Notes under the pieces: generated by a model | What the model saw: the letters and a program-made list of their open reading frames with translations, nothing else | What the model was told of the DNA's origin: nothing | Databases searched by the model: none | Program-made: the position numbers and the translations under genes | Part shown: one piece after another, positions 18,127 to 27,173 of the stretch | How the letters are laid out: each line of letters begins with the position of its first letter | How positions within the stretch are numbered: position 1 is the first letter of the stretch | DNA from: Flavobacteriales bacterium | Lineage (GTDB): Bacteria; Bacteroidota; Bacteroidia; Flavobacteriales_D; Sanyastnellaceae | NCBI GenBank assembly: GCA_027491215.1 | Contig: JAIXWP010000074.1 | Span: forward strand, 1 to 54,197 | Direction: 5' to 3' | Length of the DNA: 54,197 nucleotides

Positions 18127-19335
18127 ATGCATAAGGAAGCAACCACACACGAAAAGAGCACGCATTCATCCACAAAACGCAGCAAACGCATCGTTTTGGG
18201 ATTTCTTGCCTTGGCCGCCATTTTTATCGCCGCCACCTCTAGTCCATTGAAAGACAGCAAAAAAACTTTCACTGTGGTCCTCGATGCGGGCCACGGAGGG
18301 AAGGATCCAGGTAACCTCGGCACCGGTCGTTTCAAGACCACTGAGAAAGACATCTCCCTCGCAGTTGTCATGGAACTTGGAAAGTATATCCAACAAAATC
18401 ACCCCGAGGTGGAGATTGTCTACACCCGCAAAACCGACATCTTCCCGACCTTAAACGAACGTGTGGTGATGGCAAATAAGGCCAACGCAGACCTTTTCAT
18501 CTCTGTTCACTGCAATGCGAATGATAACAAAGAGGCTTTTGGATCTGAAACTTTCGTGATGGGACTCCATAAGTCTGAAGAGAGTTTGAAGAACGCTATG
18601 CGTGAAAACGCGTCTATTTATCTAGAAGAAAACTACGAGAAAAATTACGCTGGCTTCGACCCTAAAAACCCTGATACTTATATCGCCCTTAGCCTTCGCG
18701 AAAATATTTTCCTAGATCAAAGTTTAAGCCTGGCAAAAGGAGTCCAAGATCAATTTAGAACGAAAGTTGGCCGCAAAGATCGTGGAGTAAAACAAGCGGG
18801 CTATTACGTAATCTCTTTCACCAATATGCCTTCCGTTCTCGTAGAGCTTGGGTTCTTAACGAATAAAACAGAAGAAGACTATCTTCAAAGTGAAGATGGT
18901 AAAGTGTATATGGCGAGCGCCATCTACCGTGCATTCAGAGATTTTAAAGAAAAATCAGACAAAAAAACAGCCAGTAAAGAAGCTGGAAATACAGAAACAA
19001 CAACTCCCAAATCAGATACAGGAACAGTCACAACATCCAAATCTGAAATTAGCTATACAGAAGTCGCGCAAGGCATCAAGTTCCAAGTACAAATCTTAAC
19101 TTCTTCGAAAGCGATTCCGAAGAAATCATCTGAATTTAAAGGTTTGGACAAAGTTGATGAGTACTTTAGCGGCAAGGTTTATAAATACATGGCGGGCTCA
19201 ACACCTGACTTTCAAGAAGCAAAAGATTTGCAGAAAAAATTGAGAGAAATGGGCTTTAAAGACGCATTTATTGTGGCCTTTAAAAATGGTGAGCGAATGG
19301 ACCTCAATGAGGCCATCCGTCAAACAACGAAGTAA
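18127..19335 (+). CDS. N-acetylmuramoyl-L-alanine amidase (Amidase_3)
   Basis: Zinc hydrolase that cuts the amide between MurNAc and the stem peptide, acting in the periplasm during cell separation. An N-terminal hydrophobic segment (residues 21-37) anchors or exports it. The Amidase_3 domain holds the zinc ligands H56 (LDAGHGGKD), E73 and H128 (SVHCNA), and the catalytic glutamate E240 (VELGF). A Lys/Thr/Ser-rich linker (about 275-315) leads to a C-terminal SPOR-like domain (about 315-395), which probably binds denuded septal glycan (inference). Unlike E. coli AmiA/B, no autoinhibitory helix is obvious. The MCE gene follows after 2 bases. Confidence 0.92.
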   Translation: MHKEATTHEKSTHSSTKRSKRIVLGFLALAAIFIAATSSPLKDSKKTFTVVLDAGHGGKDPGNLGTGRFKTTEKDISLAVVMELGKYIQQNHPEVEIVYTRKTDIFPTLNERVVMANKANADLFISVHCNANDNKEAFGSETFVMGLHKSEESLKNAMRENASIYLEENYEKNYAGFDPKNPDTYIALSLRENIFLDQSLSLAKGVQDQFRTKVGRKDRGVKQAGYYVISFTNMPSVLVELGFLTNKTEEDYLQSEDGKVYMASAIYRAFRDFKEKSDKKTASKEAGNTETTTPKSDTGTVTTSKSEISYTEVAQGIKFQVQILTSSKAIPKKSSEFKGLDKVDEYFSGKVYKYMAGSTPDFQEAKDLQKKLREMGFKDAFIVAFKNGERMDLNEAIRQTTK

Positions 19336-19337
19336 GC

Positions 19338-20366
19338 ATGAAAGTATCTAAAGAGTTTATCATCGGGGTAGTTGTGGTTATCACCATTGCTGTGCTCTAC
19401 ATGGGGGTAAACTATCTAAAAGGTATTAACCTTTTGTCCAAGCAGCTCAAGTACTACGCAGTTTATGACAACGTTGCTGGATTGACTCCATCCAACGCAG
19501 TTATTCTCAATGGATATAAAATTGGTATTGTAAAAAAAGTAGGAATGCACCCTCGTGGTGATGGTAGCCTTATCGTAGAAGTCATCATTAATGACAGCGA
19601 CCTCCAACTACCCTTGGATACGAAACTCGAAATTTTTGATGCAGATTTATTCGGCGGAAAAGCCATTCGCATCGACATGGGCGATAGTACTGTTTATGCT
19701 GCTGATAAAGACACTCTTACCGGAACGATTGCACTAGGCCTCACAGAAAGCATCAAGCAAGAAATTGAGCCTCTAAAAAAGAAAACAAGCGAACTATTTG
19801 CCGGAATTGACTCCGTGATTACGAGTCTCAATTTAGTATTAGGTTCTGCAAATGATAAACAAGGGCTATCAGCGATCTTCGGCAGTTTGAAAAACACCAT
19901 GCAAAACCTTGAAAGTAGTACATCAAAATTTGACCAGCTACTTGCAGACAATACTGGTAAACTTTCAGACATTTTTACAAATGTTGAATCTATCACTGAG
20001 AATCTAAAAAACAACAACGAGACGCTCACCAAAGCCATCACGAACATTGGAACTCTGAGTGATACGCTCGCAAAACTCGAATTGGCAACCACTATCCTCA
20101 GGGTGAATAAAGCACTCGGTAGCTTCGAAGAAGTAATGACCAAAATAAATGAAGGTACAGGGACGGTCGGTCAGCTAGTGAATAATGATTCCCTCCATTC
20201 CGAATTGGTCAATGCATCCCATAGCCTTGACCTTCTGCTCAATGACATGCGTATCCATCCGAAACGATATGTAAGTTTCTCACTCATTGGACGAAAGGAT
20301 AAGACTGAAGTCATCTCCAAAAAAGACCTCGAAACGGTCAAAGATGGAGTGAAAGAAAACAAGTAG
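19338..20366 (+). CDS. MCE/MlaD-family lipid-transport protein
   Basis: Membrane-anchored periplasmic protein of the MCE family, whose members shuttle phospholipids between membranes. One N-terminal helix (residues 7-26) is followed by a single MCE domain (about 35-115), with DNVAGLTPSNAVILNGYKIG and the typical hydrophobic loop region LFGGKAIRIDMG. The rest is a long helical, coiled-coil-like segment (about 130-300). No MlaE permease or MlaF ATPase gene is adjacent in this window. Coupling with the amidase (2-base gap) suggests a shared envelope role. Confidence 0.88.
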   Translation: MKVSKEFIIGVVVVITIAVLYMGVNYLKGINLLSKQLKYYAVYDNVAGLTPSNAVILNGYKIGIVKKVGMHPRGDGSLIVEVIINDSDLQLPLDTKLEIFDADLFGGKAIRIDMGDSTVYAADKDTLTGTIALGLTESIKQEIEPLKKKTSELFAGIDSVITSLNLVLGSANDKQGLSAIFGSLKNTMQNLESSTSKFDQLLADNTGKLSDIFTNVESITENLKNNNETLTKAITNIGTLSDTLAKLELATTILRVNKALGSFEEVMTKINEGTGTVGQLVNNDSLHSELVNASHSLDLLLNDMRIHPKRYVSFSLIGRKDKTEVISKKDLETVKDGVKENK

Positions 20367-20380
20367 TCTTTACGCGAGTT

Positions 20381-20398
20381 TTACGGATAAGTCCGTAA
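20381..20398. repeat. short inverted repeat between mlaD-like and Fe-S genes
   Basis: TTACGGA (20381-20387) and TCCGTAA (20392-20398) form a 7-bp stem with a 4-base loop. No T-run follows, so it is not a good intrinsic terminator. It could be an operator, a processing site or chance. Confidence 0.35.
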
Positions 20399-20422
20399 GT
20401 TTGAATCCATAATTTAAAGCCT

Positions 20423-21736
20423 ATGTTAGCTCAGGTACTTTTTTTAGTGCTCTTGGCAGTTGCCTCCTATTTTGCGTTTAAGCGTTTTCAATTCATCAAA
20501 AGAAATATCAACCTCGGACACGATGTTCAAGTAGGTGGAGATAAATCTGAACGTTGGAAAACAATGTTCCGAGTTGCGCTAGGTCAAGGTAAAATGTTCA
20601 ATCGCCCGATTGCGGCTATCCTTCACTTATTTGTTTATGTTGGCTTTATCATCATCAATATCGAAGTAATAGAAATCCTCATCGATGGATTATTCGGTAC
20701 ACATAGAGTGCTTTCTTTCCTAGGCCCTCTTTACAGCTTTCTCATAGGATCATTTGAAATATTAGCCATACTTGTTCTCGTTGGTGTATTTGCATTTTTA
20801 GCTAGAAGAAATATCCTCAAGCTAAAGCGATTCCACATGCGCGAAATGACCGCTTGGCCAAAGAACGACGCAAACATTATTTTGATCGCAGAGATTTTCA
20901 TCATGAGCGCATTTCTAATTATGAATGCTAGTGATCTCTTGCTTCAAGAAATGAATAGCGATCACTATCACAAAGTTGGCGCATACCCAGTGAGCCAGTT
21001 CATCGCTCCAATGCTGAGCGGCTTATCAGAAGGAAGTCTCATTTTTATCGAACGATTCACATGGTGGTTCCACATCATTGCAATCTTCTGCTTTATCGTT
21101 TATTTGACCTACAGCAAACACTTACACATCATTCTTGCTTTCCCAAATACCTGGTACAGCAAACTCGAACCAGCGGGTACATTCAACAATCTTGAATCTG
21201 TGACTCGCGAAGTAAAATTGATGTTAGACCCAAATGCTGACCCATATGCTGCGGCTCCGGCTACAGAGGGACCACAGAGATTTGGTGCTAAAGATATTTT
21301 CGACTTGAATTGGGTTCATTTGATGAACGCCTATTCCTGCACAGAGTGCGGAAGATGTACATCATCATGTCCTGCGAATCAAACAGGAAAATTACTTTCT
21401 CCAAGAAAAATCATGATGGATACACGCGACCGTATGGAAGAAGTAGGTCGTGCCATGGATGCGAATGGTGGTGAGTGGAAGGAAGATGGCAAATCACTTA
21501 TTAGAGATTATATCACAGAAGAAGAATTATGGGCATGCACCTCCTGCAACGCATGCACAGAATCTTGTCCTGTCAATATAAATCCATTGGAGATTATCGT
21601 CGATTTACGACGCTATCTCATCATGGAAGAATCAAAGTCACCTGATAGCATCACGGTGATGTTTAACAACATCGAAAACAATGGAGCGCCGTGGGCATTT
21701 GCTGCTAGCGATCGCGACAATTGGAGAAACTCTTAA
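20423..21736 (+). CDS. membrane Fe-S oxidoreductase, HdrC-like with di-haem-type membrane domain
   Basis: A 437-residue protein with an N-terminal membrane part of about five helices (residues 1-240). This carries membrane histidines (H68, H217, H233, H235) suitable as haem b ligands, as in nitrate-reductase gamma-like subunits. A soluble C-terminal part holds two 4Fe-4S motifs (C306, C309, C312, C316 and C372, C375, C378, C382). It probably moves electrons between the quinone pool and the HdrB-like protein encoded two genes downstream. Haem binding is inferred. Physiological substrate and direction are unknown. Confidence 0.85.
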   Translation: MLAQVLFLVLLAVASYFAFKRFQFIKRNINLGHDVQVGGDKSERWKTMFRVALGQGKMFNRPIAAILHLFVYVGFIIINIEVIEILIDGLFGTHRVLSFLGPLYSFLIGSFEILAILVLVGVFAFLARRNILKLKRFHMREMTAWPKNDANIILIAEIFIMSAFLIMNASDLLLQEMNSDHYHKVGAYPVSQFIAPMLSGLSEGSLIFIERFTWWFHIIAIFCFIVYLTYSKHLHIILAFPNTWYSKLEPAGTFNNLESVTREVKLMLDPNADPYAAAPATEGPQRFGAKDIFDLNWVHLMNAYSCTECGRCTSSCPANQTGKLLSPRKIMMDTRDRMEEVGRAMDANGGEWKEDGKSLIRDYITEEELWACTSCNACTESCPVNINPLEIIVDLRRYLIMEESKSPDSITVMFNNIENNGAPWAFAASDRDNWRNS

Positions 21737-21741
21737 CATTA

Positions 21742-22167
21742 ATGGCTAACGAAGAATTGTTGCAGGATGCCGAGGAGAACGGCAAAAAAATATCTCCTAT
21801 CCTACCCGCTCACATCAAGAATTTCTTGATTGACATCGACGGCACTGTCGGAGAGGATATCCCTAACGAAGAACCAGAGCGCATGGAAGATGCTGCGGTT
21901 TATCCCGATGCACTTCAAAAATGCAATCAATGGTTCGACGAAGGACATGTCATCTATTTCTTCACATCGCGCACAGAAGCGCATCGTGAAGTGACAGAAA
22001 GATGGCTGAAAAAATGTGGCTTCAAATACCACGGCATTATCTTCGGAAAACCCCGCGGCGGTAATTATCATTGGATCGATAATCACATGGTACGCGCTAC
22101 AAGATTCGAAGGAAAATTTACAGATTTAGTAGAAAAAGAAATGGTGATTCAAGTATTCAAAGAATGA
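21742..22167 (+). CDS. HAD-like hydrolase of unknown substrate
   Basis: A 141-residue protein containing the HAD nucleophile motif FLIDIDGTVGED (D31, D33). A threonine/serine motif II follows (FFTSRTEAHREVTERWL), then a lysine and an acidic end motif region (GKPRGGNYHWIDNH). This is a compact HAD fold with no large cap domain. The ATG at 21742 is used because it follows the preceding stop by 5 bases. It is wedged between two Fe-S protein genes. Homologues may carry the name phosphoheptose isomerase, but nothing in this sequence supports an isomerase fold. Confidence 0.75.
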   Translation: MANEELLQDAEENGKKISPILPAHIKNFLIDIDGTVGEDIPNEEPERMEDAAVYPDALQKCNQWFDEGHVIYFFTSRTEAHREVTERWLKKCGFKYHGIIFGKPRGGNYHWIDNHMVRATRFEGKFTDLVEKEMVIQVFKE

Positions 22168-22191
22168 TTTTGAATCGATAAAAAAAGAGAT

Positions 22192-22986
22192 ATGAGTCAA
22201 GAACTTCAAGTAAAAACAATGGCCGAATGCCTTGCTAATGGCGAGGTACCAGAAGTATTATTTTGGGTGGGCTGCGCAGGAAGCTTTGATGATCGAGCAA
22301 AAAAAATCACCAAAGCCATCGCAAAAATCCTTCAACATTGCCAAGTATCCTTCGCGATATTAGGCGGTGAAGAATCATGCACTGGAGACCCTGCAAAACG
22401 CGCCGGCAACGAATTTCTTTTCCAAATGATGGCGATGCAAAACATCGCTGTTCTCAATGGATATGAAGTAAAAAAAATCGTGACAGGCTGCCCGCATTGT
22501 TTCAATACTTTGAAAAATGAATACCCACAATTAGGTGGCACGTACGAAGTAGTACACCATACTCAACTCATCAATCAGTTGATTTCGGAAGGACGCATCA
22601 CTATCAAAGATGGTGGCGAATTCAAAGGCAAGCGCATCACGTTCCACGACCCATGTTATCTCGGACGCGGAAACAATATTTATGACGCACCACGCGAATT
22701 ACTTTCTACACTCGATGCAGAGTTAGTTGAAATGAAAAGATCAAAAGCAAATGGTCTTTGCTGTGGCGCTGGCGGTGCTCAAATGTTTAAAGAAGCAGAA
22801 CCAGGAAACAAAGAAGTCAATGTTGAAAGAACAGAAGATGCTATTGAGGCAAAGGCTTCAGTCATTGCAACCGGTTGTCCTTTCTGCAACACTATGATGA
22901 CCGATGGTGTAAAGCATTTTGAAAAAGAATCAGAAATGGTAGTTCGCGATATCGCTGAATTAATCGCTAATGCTGCCGATCTATAA
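22192..22986 (+). CDS. HdrB-like CCG-domain Fe-S protein
   Basis: A soluble 264-residue protein with two cysteine-rich CCG domains. The first has C28, C63, C100 and C103; the second has C155, the CC pair C190-C191, C229 and C232. In HdrB such motifs bind noncubane 4Fe-4S clusters that act on heterodisulfides, and related LutA/GlpC-type proteins serve other oxidoreductases. With the upstream membrane protein it likely forms a two-part HdrC/HdrB-like complex. Its electron donor and acceptor cannot be told from sequence. Confidence 0.85.
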   Translation: MSQELQVKTMAECLANGEVPEVLFWVGCAGSFDDRAKKITKAIAKILQHCQVSFAILGGEESCTGDPAKRAGNEFLFQMMAMQNIAVLNGYEVKKIVTGCPHCFNTLKNEYPQLGGTYEVVHHTQLINQLISEGRITIKDGGEFKGKRITFHDPCYLGRGNNIYDAPRELLSTLDAELVEMKRSKANGLCCGAGGAQMFKEAEPGNKEVNVERTEDAIEAKASVIATGCPFCNTMMTDGVKHFEKESEMVVRDIAELIANAADL

Positions 22987-23018
22987 ATCACTCTACTCAA
23001 CAACCAACACTCACTAAT

Positions 23019-23765
23019 ATGAAATTACTTGAAGGAAAAGTTGCTATCATCACCGGTGCTTCTCGTGGAATCGGAAAGGGAATTGCTCAGAAATTTATCG
23101 AGCAAGGCGCAACAGTAGTTTTCACTTATGCTTCATCAGAAGAAAAAGCAAGAGCACTTGAAGCAGAACTTACTGCTCAAGGTGGAATTGCAAAAGGATA
23201 TAAAAGCGATGCTGCAAACTTCGAAGCAGCGCATGCTTTGATCGACGAAGTTGTAAAAGAATTTGGAACCGTAGATATTCTCGTAAACAACGCAGGTATC
23301 ACAAGAGATAATTTGCTCATGCGTATGAGCGAAGAACAATGGGATGAAATCATGACGGTCAATTTGAAATCAGTTTTCAATTTGACAAAGGCTGTTATCA
23401 AACCTATGCTCAAAGCTAAATCAGGCTCTATCATCAACATGAGTTCTGTAGTTGGTGTAAAAGGAAATGCAGGACAAGCAAACTACGCAGCATCTAAGGC
23501 AGGGATCATCGGCTTCACAAAAAGTATTGCCGCTGAACTAGGCTCTAGAAATATTCGTTGCAACGCTATTGCTCCTGGTTTCATCGAAACTGAAATGACT
23601 GGTGCTTTAGATGAGAAAGTAGTGCAACAATGGCGCGACGCTATTCCATTGAAGCGTGGTGGTTCTGCAGAGGATGTAGCAAATGCAACGCTCTTCCTAG
23701 CTTCAAACATGAGTGCCTACGTAACAGGACAAACATTGCATGTGTGCGGCGGAATGCTAATGTAA
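23019..23765 (+). CDS. fabG: 3-oxoacyl-[ACP] reductase
   Basis: NADPH-dependent short-chain dehydrogenase of fatty-acid elongation. The 248-residue protein has the cofactor motif TGASRGIG (12-19), NNAG (90-93), the catalytic triad S143, Y156, K160 and the C-terminal segment APGFIETEMT. These match FabG closely, though other SDR roles are possible because no acyl carrier protein or other fab genes lie nearby. It is 32 bases downstream of the HdrB-like gene. Its stop codon is followed, after one base, by a heptamer-repeat array. Confidence 0.88.
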   Translation: MKLLEGKVAIITGASRGIGKGIAQKFIEQGATVVFTYASSEEKARALEAELTAQGGIAKGYKSDAANFEAAHALIDEVVKEFGTVDILVNNAGITRDNLLMRMSEEQWDEIMTVNLKSVFNLTKAVIKPMLKAKSGSIINMSSVVGVKGNAGQANYAASKAGIIGFTKSIAAELGSRNIRCNAIAPGFIETEMTGALDEKVVQQWRDAIPLKRGGSAEDVANATLFLASNMSAYVTGQTLHVCGGMLM

Positions 23766-23766
23766 C

Positions 23767-23815
23767 TAGTGACTAACGACAAGTGACTAGCGACTAGTAA
23801 CTAGTAACCAAGAAC
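23767..23815. repeat. array of seven 7-bp repeats (TAGYRAC-type)
   Basis: Seven consecutive heptamers fill the gap between the fabG stop (23765) and the next ATG (23820): TAGTGAC, TAACGAC, AAGTGAC, TAGCGAC, TAGTAAC, TAGTAAC, CAAGAAC. The first two are identical, as a 14-base string, to the start of the larger element at 32577. The array is rich in CTAG, usually a scarce tetranucleotide in bacteria. Confidence 0.85.
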
Positions 23816-23819
23816 AAAT

Positions 23820-25907
23820 ATGACCATCATAACAGACGCTCCATCGTGGCTTATTCTTGCCTGCATTCTCATGGGTGCTGTGTATGCTGGTGCACTTTAT
23901 TTTAGAGATCGATTTAATAGAACCTACGGCAGTAGGCTCGCAGGATTATTAGCAGCGATGAGGTTTGGCGTTGTCACCCTCATCGCTTTCTTTCTTTTAA
24001 AACCTCTGATAAAAACTATTCAGAGAGAGGTCGAAAAACCAATCATCATTATTGCTCAAGACAACTCGCAATCGCTTTCATTAGTGAAAGACAGTGCGAT
24101 GTATAAAACAACATATCTTGATCAATTGAAATCTCTGAAAGACGCCTTGGGCGAGGATTATGACGTTCGCTCCTACTCCTTTGGTGATCAAATCAGAGAA
24201 GGACTTGATAGTATTTCATTACAAGAAAAAGAAACTAATTTCTCTGGATTATTAGAAGAAATCAATACAAAATTCGCAGGAAGAAATCTTGGTGCTCTCA
24301 TCATCGGCAGCGATGGTATTTATAACAAAGGCAGCAACCCGATCTACGCTTATAACAAGCTGAATGCGCCGGTATATACAGTGGCTCTAGGAGATACTAC
24401 TGTCAGAAAAGATGCTCTTATCGCAGAGGTAGCCGCAAACAGACTAGCTTACCTCAACAACAAGTTTCCCATCAGCATATCAGTGGAAGGTCGAAAGTGT
24501 GCTGGAGAAACAGTGCAAGTAACGGTTTCTCACAAAGGAAACACGGTGTTTTCACAGCCCGTTACTTTCGATGGCAATAGAAGTTCTAAAACAATCGACC
24601 TTACGCAAGACGCTAAAACAGTAGGTCTTCAGAAATACACCGTAACTATTTCTAACTTGAATGGAGAAATCACATATGCGAATAATCGCAAGGATGTCTT
24701 CATTGAAGTTTTAGATAGCAGACAGAAAGTTTTAATACTCGCTTCTTCTCCTCATCCTGATGTGAATGCAATGCGTGAAGCTATCGCTAGCAATGACGCG
24801 TATTCGATAAGCACAGAGCTTGTAAGTAAATTCAATGGAAATATCAATGATTACAATTTAATTATTTTCCATCAGCTTCCTTCTTCTGGATCTCAAGGAT
24901 TGAATTTGGTTAAAAATGCAATTGATCAAAATATTCCATCCCTTTTCATTTGGGGTGCGAATACAGATTTCAATGCATTCAATACACTTGGTTTAGGTTA
25001 TGCACTTTCGGGATACAGAAATACCAATACGGATATCAATGCGGCGGTAATGGAAGGCTATTCGCTATTCCAAATAGAGAAGATCACCGCCGATTTAATT
25101 GCTACTGCTCCGCCACTTTCTGTACCCTTCGGAGATTTCGAAGTATCACCAGGCGCAAATATTTTCGTTCGCCAACAAGTAGGTCAAATCTCTACAAGCA
25201 AGCCGCTGATTGCATTCAATAAAAAGAATGAGAATAAAATAGGCTTGATCGCAGGAGAAGGTATTTGGAGATGGAGAATCAATGCATTCCGTCAATTCGA
25301 GACACATGATGTATTCAACGGAATGGTATCGAAGATGGTGCAATACCTTGCTTCAAAAGAAGACAAATCACTTTTCAGAGTAAATGGTCCAACAGATTTC
25401 CCCGAAAATATCGCGATCTCATTTGATGCAGAACTATACAACGCATCCTATGAAGCAGTAATTGATAAGGAAATTTCAATGGTGATTAAGAATGAAGAAG
25501 GAAGAGAATTCCCCTACACTTTCTCACCACTGAATGGCCGCTATAAACTCAATGCAGGAAGTCTTCCAGTAGGAAACTACACCTATGTGGCATCTACAGT
25601 GAGTGAAGGCCAAACATTGAAAGAAATTGGAGAATTCAGCGTGAGTCCACTTCAAGCCGAGCTGACCAATACTATTGCCGATCATAAATTACTCGCACAG
25701 TTTGCACGCGAAAATGGCGGCGAGATGGTATATCCAGACGCTGTGAATTCACTGGTAGAAAAAATAAAAGCACGCGAAGAAATTACATCTGTTTCCTACG
25801 AAACAAAGCAGTTGAATGACTTGATTAATTTCCGTTGGTTGCTGTTTTTAATTCTTCTCCTTCTTGGTGGAGAATGGCTCTTGCGCAAACGTGCAGGAAC
25901 ATATTAA
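23820..25907 (+). CDS. membrane-anchored VWA-like protein of unknown function
   Basis: A 695-residue protein with two N-terminal membrane helices (about 10-27 and 42-62), then a large extracytoplasmic region and a final helix with a basic tail (FRWLLFLILLLLGGEWLLRKR). The segment IIIIAQDNSQSLSL, with DxSxS-like spacing, and a later ALIIGSDGIYNKGSN resemble a von Willebrand A-type fold with part of a MIDAS site. A stretch near 300-400 (KVLILASSPHPDV) resembles a glutamine-amidotransferase-like fold. Such proteins occur widely in Bacteroidota with no assigned function. The start follows the heptamer array directly. Confidence 0.75.
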   Translation: MTIITDAPSWLILACILMGAVYAGALYFRDRFNRTYGSRLAGLLAAMRFGVVTLIAFFLLKPLIKTIQREVEKPIIIIAQDNSQSLSLVKDSAMYKTTYLDQLKSLKDALGEDYDVRSYSFGDQIREGLDSISLQEKETNFSGLLEEINTKFAGRNLGALIIGSDGIYNKGSNPIYAYNKLNAPVYTVALGDTTVRKDALIAEVAANRLAYLNNKFPISISVEGRKCAGETVQVTVSHKGNTVFSQPVTFDGNRSSKTIDLTQDAKTVGLQKYTVTISNLNGEITYANNRKDVFIEVLDSRQKVLILASSPHPDVNAMREAIASNDAYSISTELVSKFNGNINDYNLIIFHQLPSSGSQGLNLVKNAIDQNIPSLFIWGANTDFNAFNTLGLGYALSGYRNTNTDINAAVMEGYSLFQIEKITADLIATAPPLSVPFGDFEVSPGANIFVRQQVGQISTSKPLIAFNKKNENKIGLIAGEGIWRWRINAFRQFETHDVFNGMVSKMVQYLASKEDKSLFRVNGPTDFPENIAISFDAELYNASYEAVIDKEISMVIKNEEGREFPYTFSPLNGRYKLNAGSLPVGNYTYVASTVSEGQTLKEIGEFSVSPLQAELTNTIADHKLLAQFARENGGEMVYPDAVNSLVEKIKAREEITSVSYETKQLNDLINFRWLLFLILLLLGGEWLLRKRAGTY

Positions 25908-25928
25908 TCTTTCTTAATTTCATTTCTC

Positions 25929-26792
25929 TTGGTACTTAAAATTGGTGGCGTCCCCGAACATTTCAATCTCCCTTGGCAACTAGCCTTGGAGCAGGGGTTG
26001 TTCTCACAATTCGGACTTCAAGTTGAATGGACCTACTACGCTGGTGGAACAGGAGCGATGACAGCAGCATTGGATCGCGGAGATCTTGACATGGCTGTCT
26101 TACTTACGGAAGGATTTCTTAGCGCTGTCAATAATGGACTTCAAGCAAAAATTGTAAAGACCTATATCGAATCACCACTCGTTTGGGGAATCTATACTGG
26201 TGCAGAAAATGCACTACAAAATTGGGAAGAAAAAGCTGATTTAAAATACGCTGTATCCCGCATGGGAAGCGGATCACATTTAATGGCAATGATCCATGCT
26301 AAGCAGCGATCTTTTGAAATTCTTCCTGAACAATTTCAAATTGTACAAAGCTTACACGGCGGACTCGATGCATTAACGCATCTTGAGAGTGACATTTTCT
26401 ATTGGGAAAAATTCATGACTCGTCCTTTTGTAAAATCAGGACAACTTAGAATGATAGGTGAATTCCAAGCACCGTGGTCTGGATTTTTAATTGTGGCTTC
26501 TAACAATGCCTTGAGAGTAAAAGAAACTCGAATCAAAGCGATGTTGGATAGCATGATTCCAGCGTGCATTGATTTCAAAGAGAATCACACCAGTTTAAGA
26601 CAACTTCGCAATCGTTTTGAAATGACCGAACAGGAAGCCATTTCATGGCTTGATGACACCATTTGGAACAATACTTATGTGATTGACATGCAGAGCCTCG
26701 AAAACGCTCGCACTGCCCTCTCAGCAATTGGAAGTTGTAAACCCGATTTAGATTTAAAAAGTATCCTCGCAGATTGGCTGGTGATCAAATAA
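25929..26792 (+). CDS. substrate-binding-protein-like, no signal peptide, TTG start
   Basis: A 287-residue protein resembling NMT1/SsuA-type binding proteins: a start like LKIGGVPEHFNLPWQLALE, then GGTGAMTAALDRGDLDMAVL and the second-lobe segment VSRMGSGSHLMAM. There is no signal peptide or lipobox, and no ABC permease or ATPase nearby, so it may act as a cytoplasmic ligand-binding protein or enzyme. The start is inferred as TTG at 25929; an in-frame stop at 25905 leaves no ATG upstream, and starting further down would lose the first strand. Its stop abuts, with no base between, the stop of the convergent DUF1801 gene. Confidence 0.75.
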   Translation: MVLKIGGVPEHFNLPWQLALEQGLFSQFGLQVEWTYYAGGTGAMTAALDRGDLDMAVLLTEGFLSAVNNGLQAKIVKTYIESPLVWGIYTGAENALQNWEEKADLKYAVSRMGSGSHLMAMIHAKQRSFEILPEQFQIVQSLHGGLDALTHLESDIFYWEKFMTRPFVKSGQLRMIGEFQAPWSGFLIVASNNALRVKETRIKAMLDSMIPACIDFKENHTSLRQLRNRFEMTEQEAISWLDDTIWNNTYVIDMQSLENARTALSAIGSCKPDLDLKSILADWLVIK

Positions 26793-27158
26793 TCACTTTT
26801 TTAGTTTTCTTTTCTCATCATTTTCTTTCAGCCTAAACTTTGTAATTTTTTTGATTAAAGTTTTAGGTAATTTTTTCTCAAAAGGAAACTGTATAGCACC
26901 TTTAGAATACTTATACCCGCTCAATTCGTTTTCGAAGGCCTTGATTCCGGAGGGAGCAGGATAAAATCCCAAGTGTTTTTTGGCCGCAGCATAATGCACC
27001 AAATTGCCATAGAAATCTAGTGTAGGCATTCCATAATTCATCTTCTCCTCGGCGTCTCCAGCGCATTCTTCTAGTATCACCCGCATTTCTTCTAATCGTT
27101 GCTTAGCCATACCATCATACTTCGAAATATACGCGTCGATTTCTTTAGACTTTTTCAT
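26793..27158 (-). CDS. DUF1801 (YdhG-like) protein
   Basis: A 121-residue basic protein. It has the DUF1801 pattern: an N-terminal helix with YISKYD and a segment AEEKMNYGMPTLDFYGNLVHY. KKHLGFYPAPSGIKAFE follows, then KGAIQFPFEKKLP. Members are small soluble proteins, some described as iron chaperones by similarity to frataxin-like folds; that role is not demonstrable here. The C-terminus is lysine-rich. It lies 15 bases downstream of the TonB receptor gene on the same strand, so it is probably co-transcribed with it. Confidence 0.85.
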   Translation of the reverse strand: MKKSKEIDAYISKYDGMAKQRLEEMRVILEECAGDAEEKMNYGMPTLDFYGNLVHYAAAKKHLGFYPAPSGIKAFENELSGYKYSKGAIQFPFEKKLPKTLIKKITKFRLKENDEKRKLKK

Positions 27159-27173
27159 GTAGTGAGTGATGAA

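Noticed and set aside
18073-18165. Longer lptD start at 18165.
   Set aside because: It would overlap the divergent amidase gene and put 31 residues before a good signal peptide.
21742-22167. Phosphoheptose isomerase.
   Set aside because: The DxD HAD nucleophile motif is plain, and no SIS isomerase fold features are seen.
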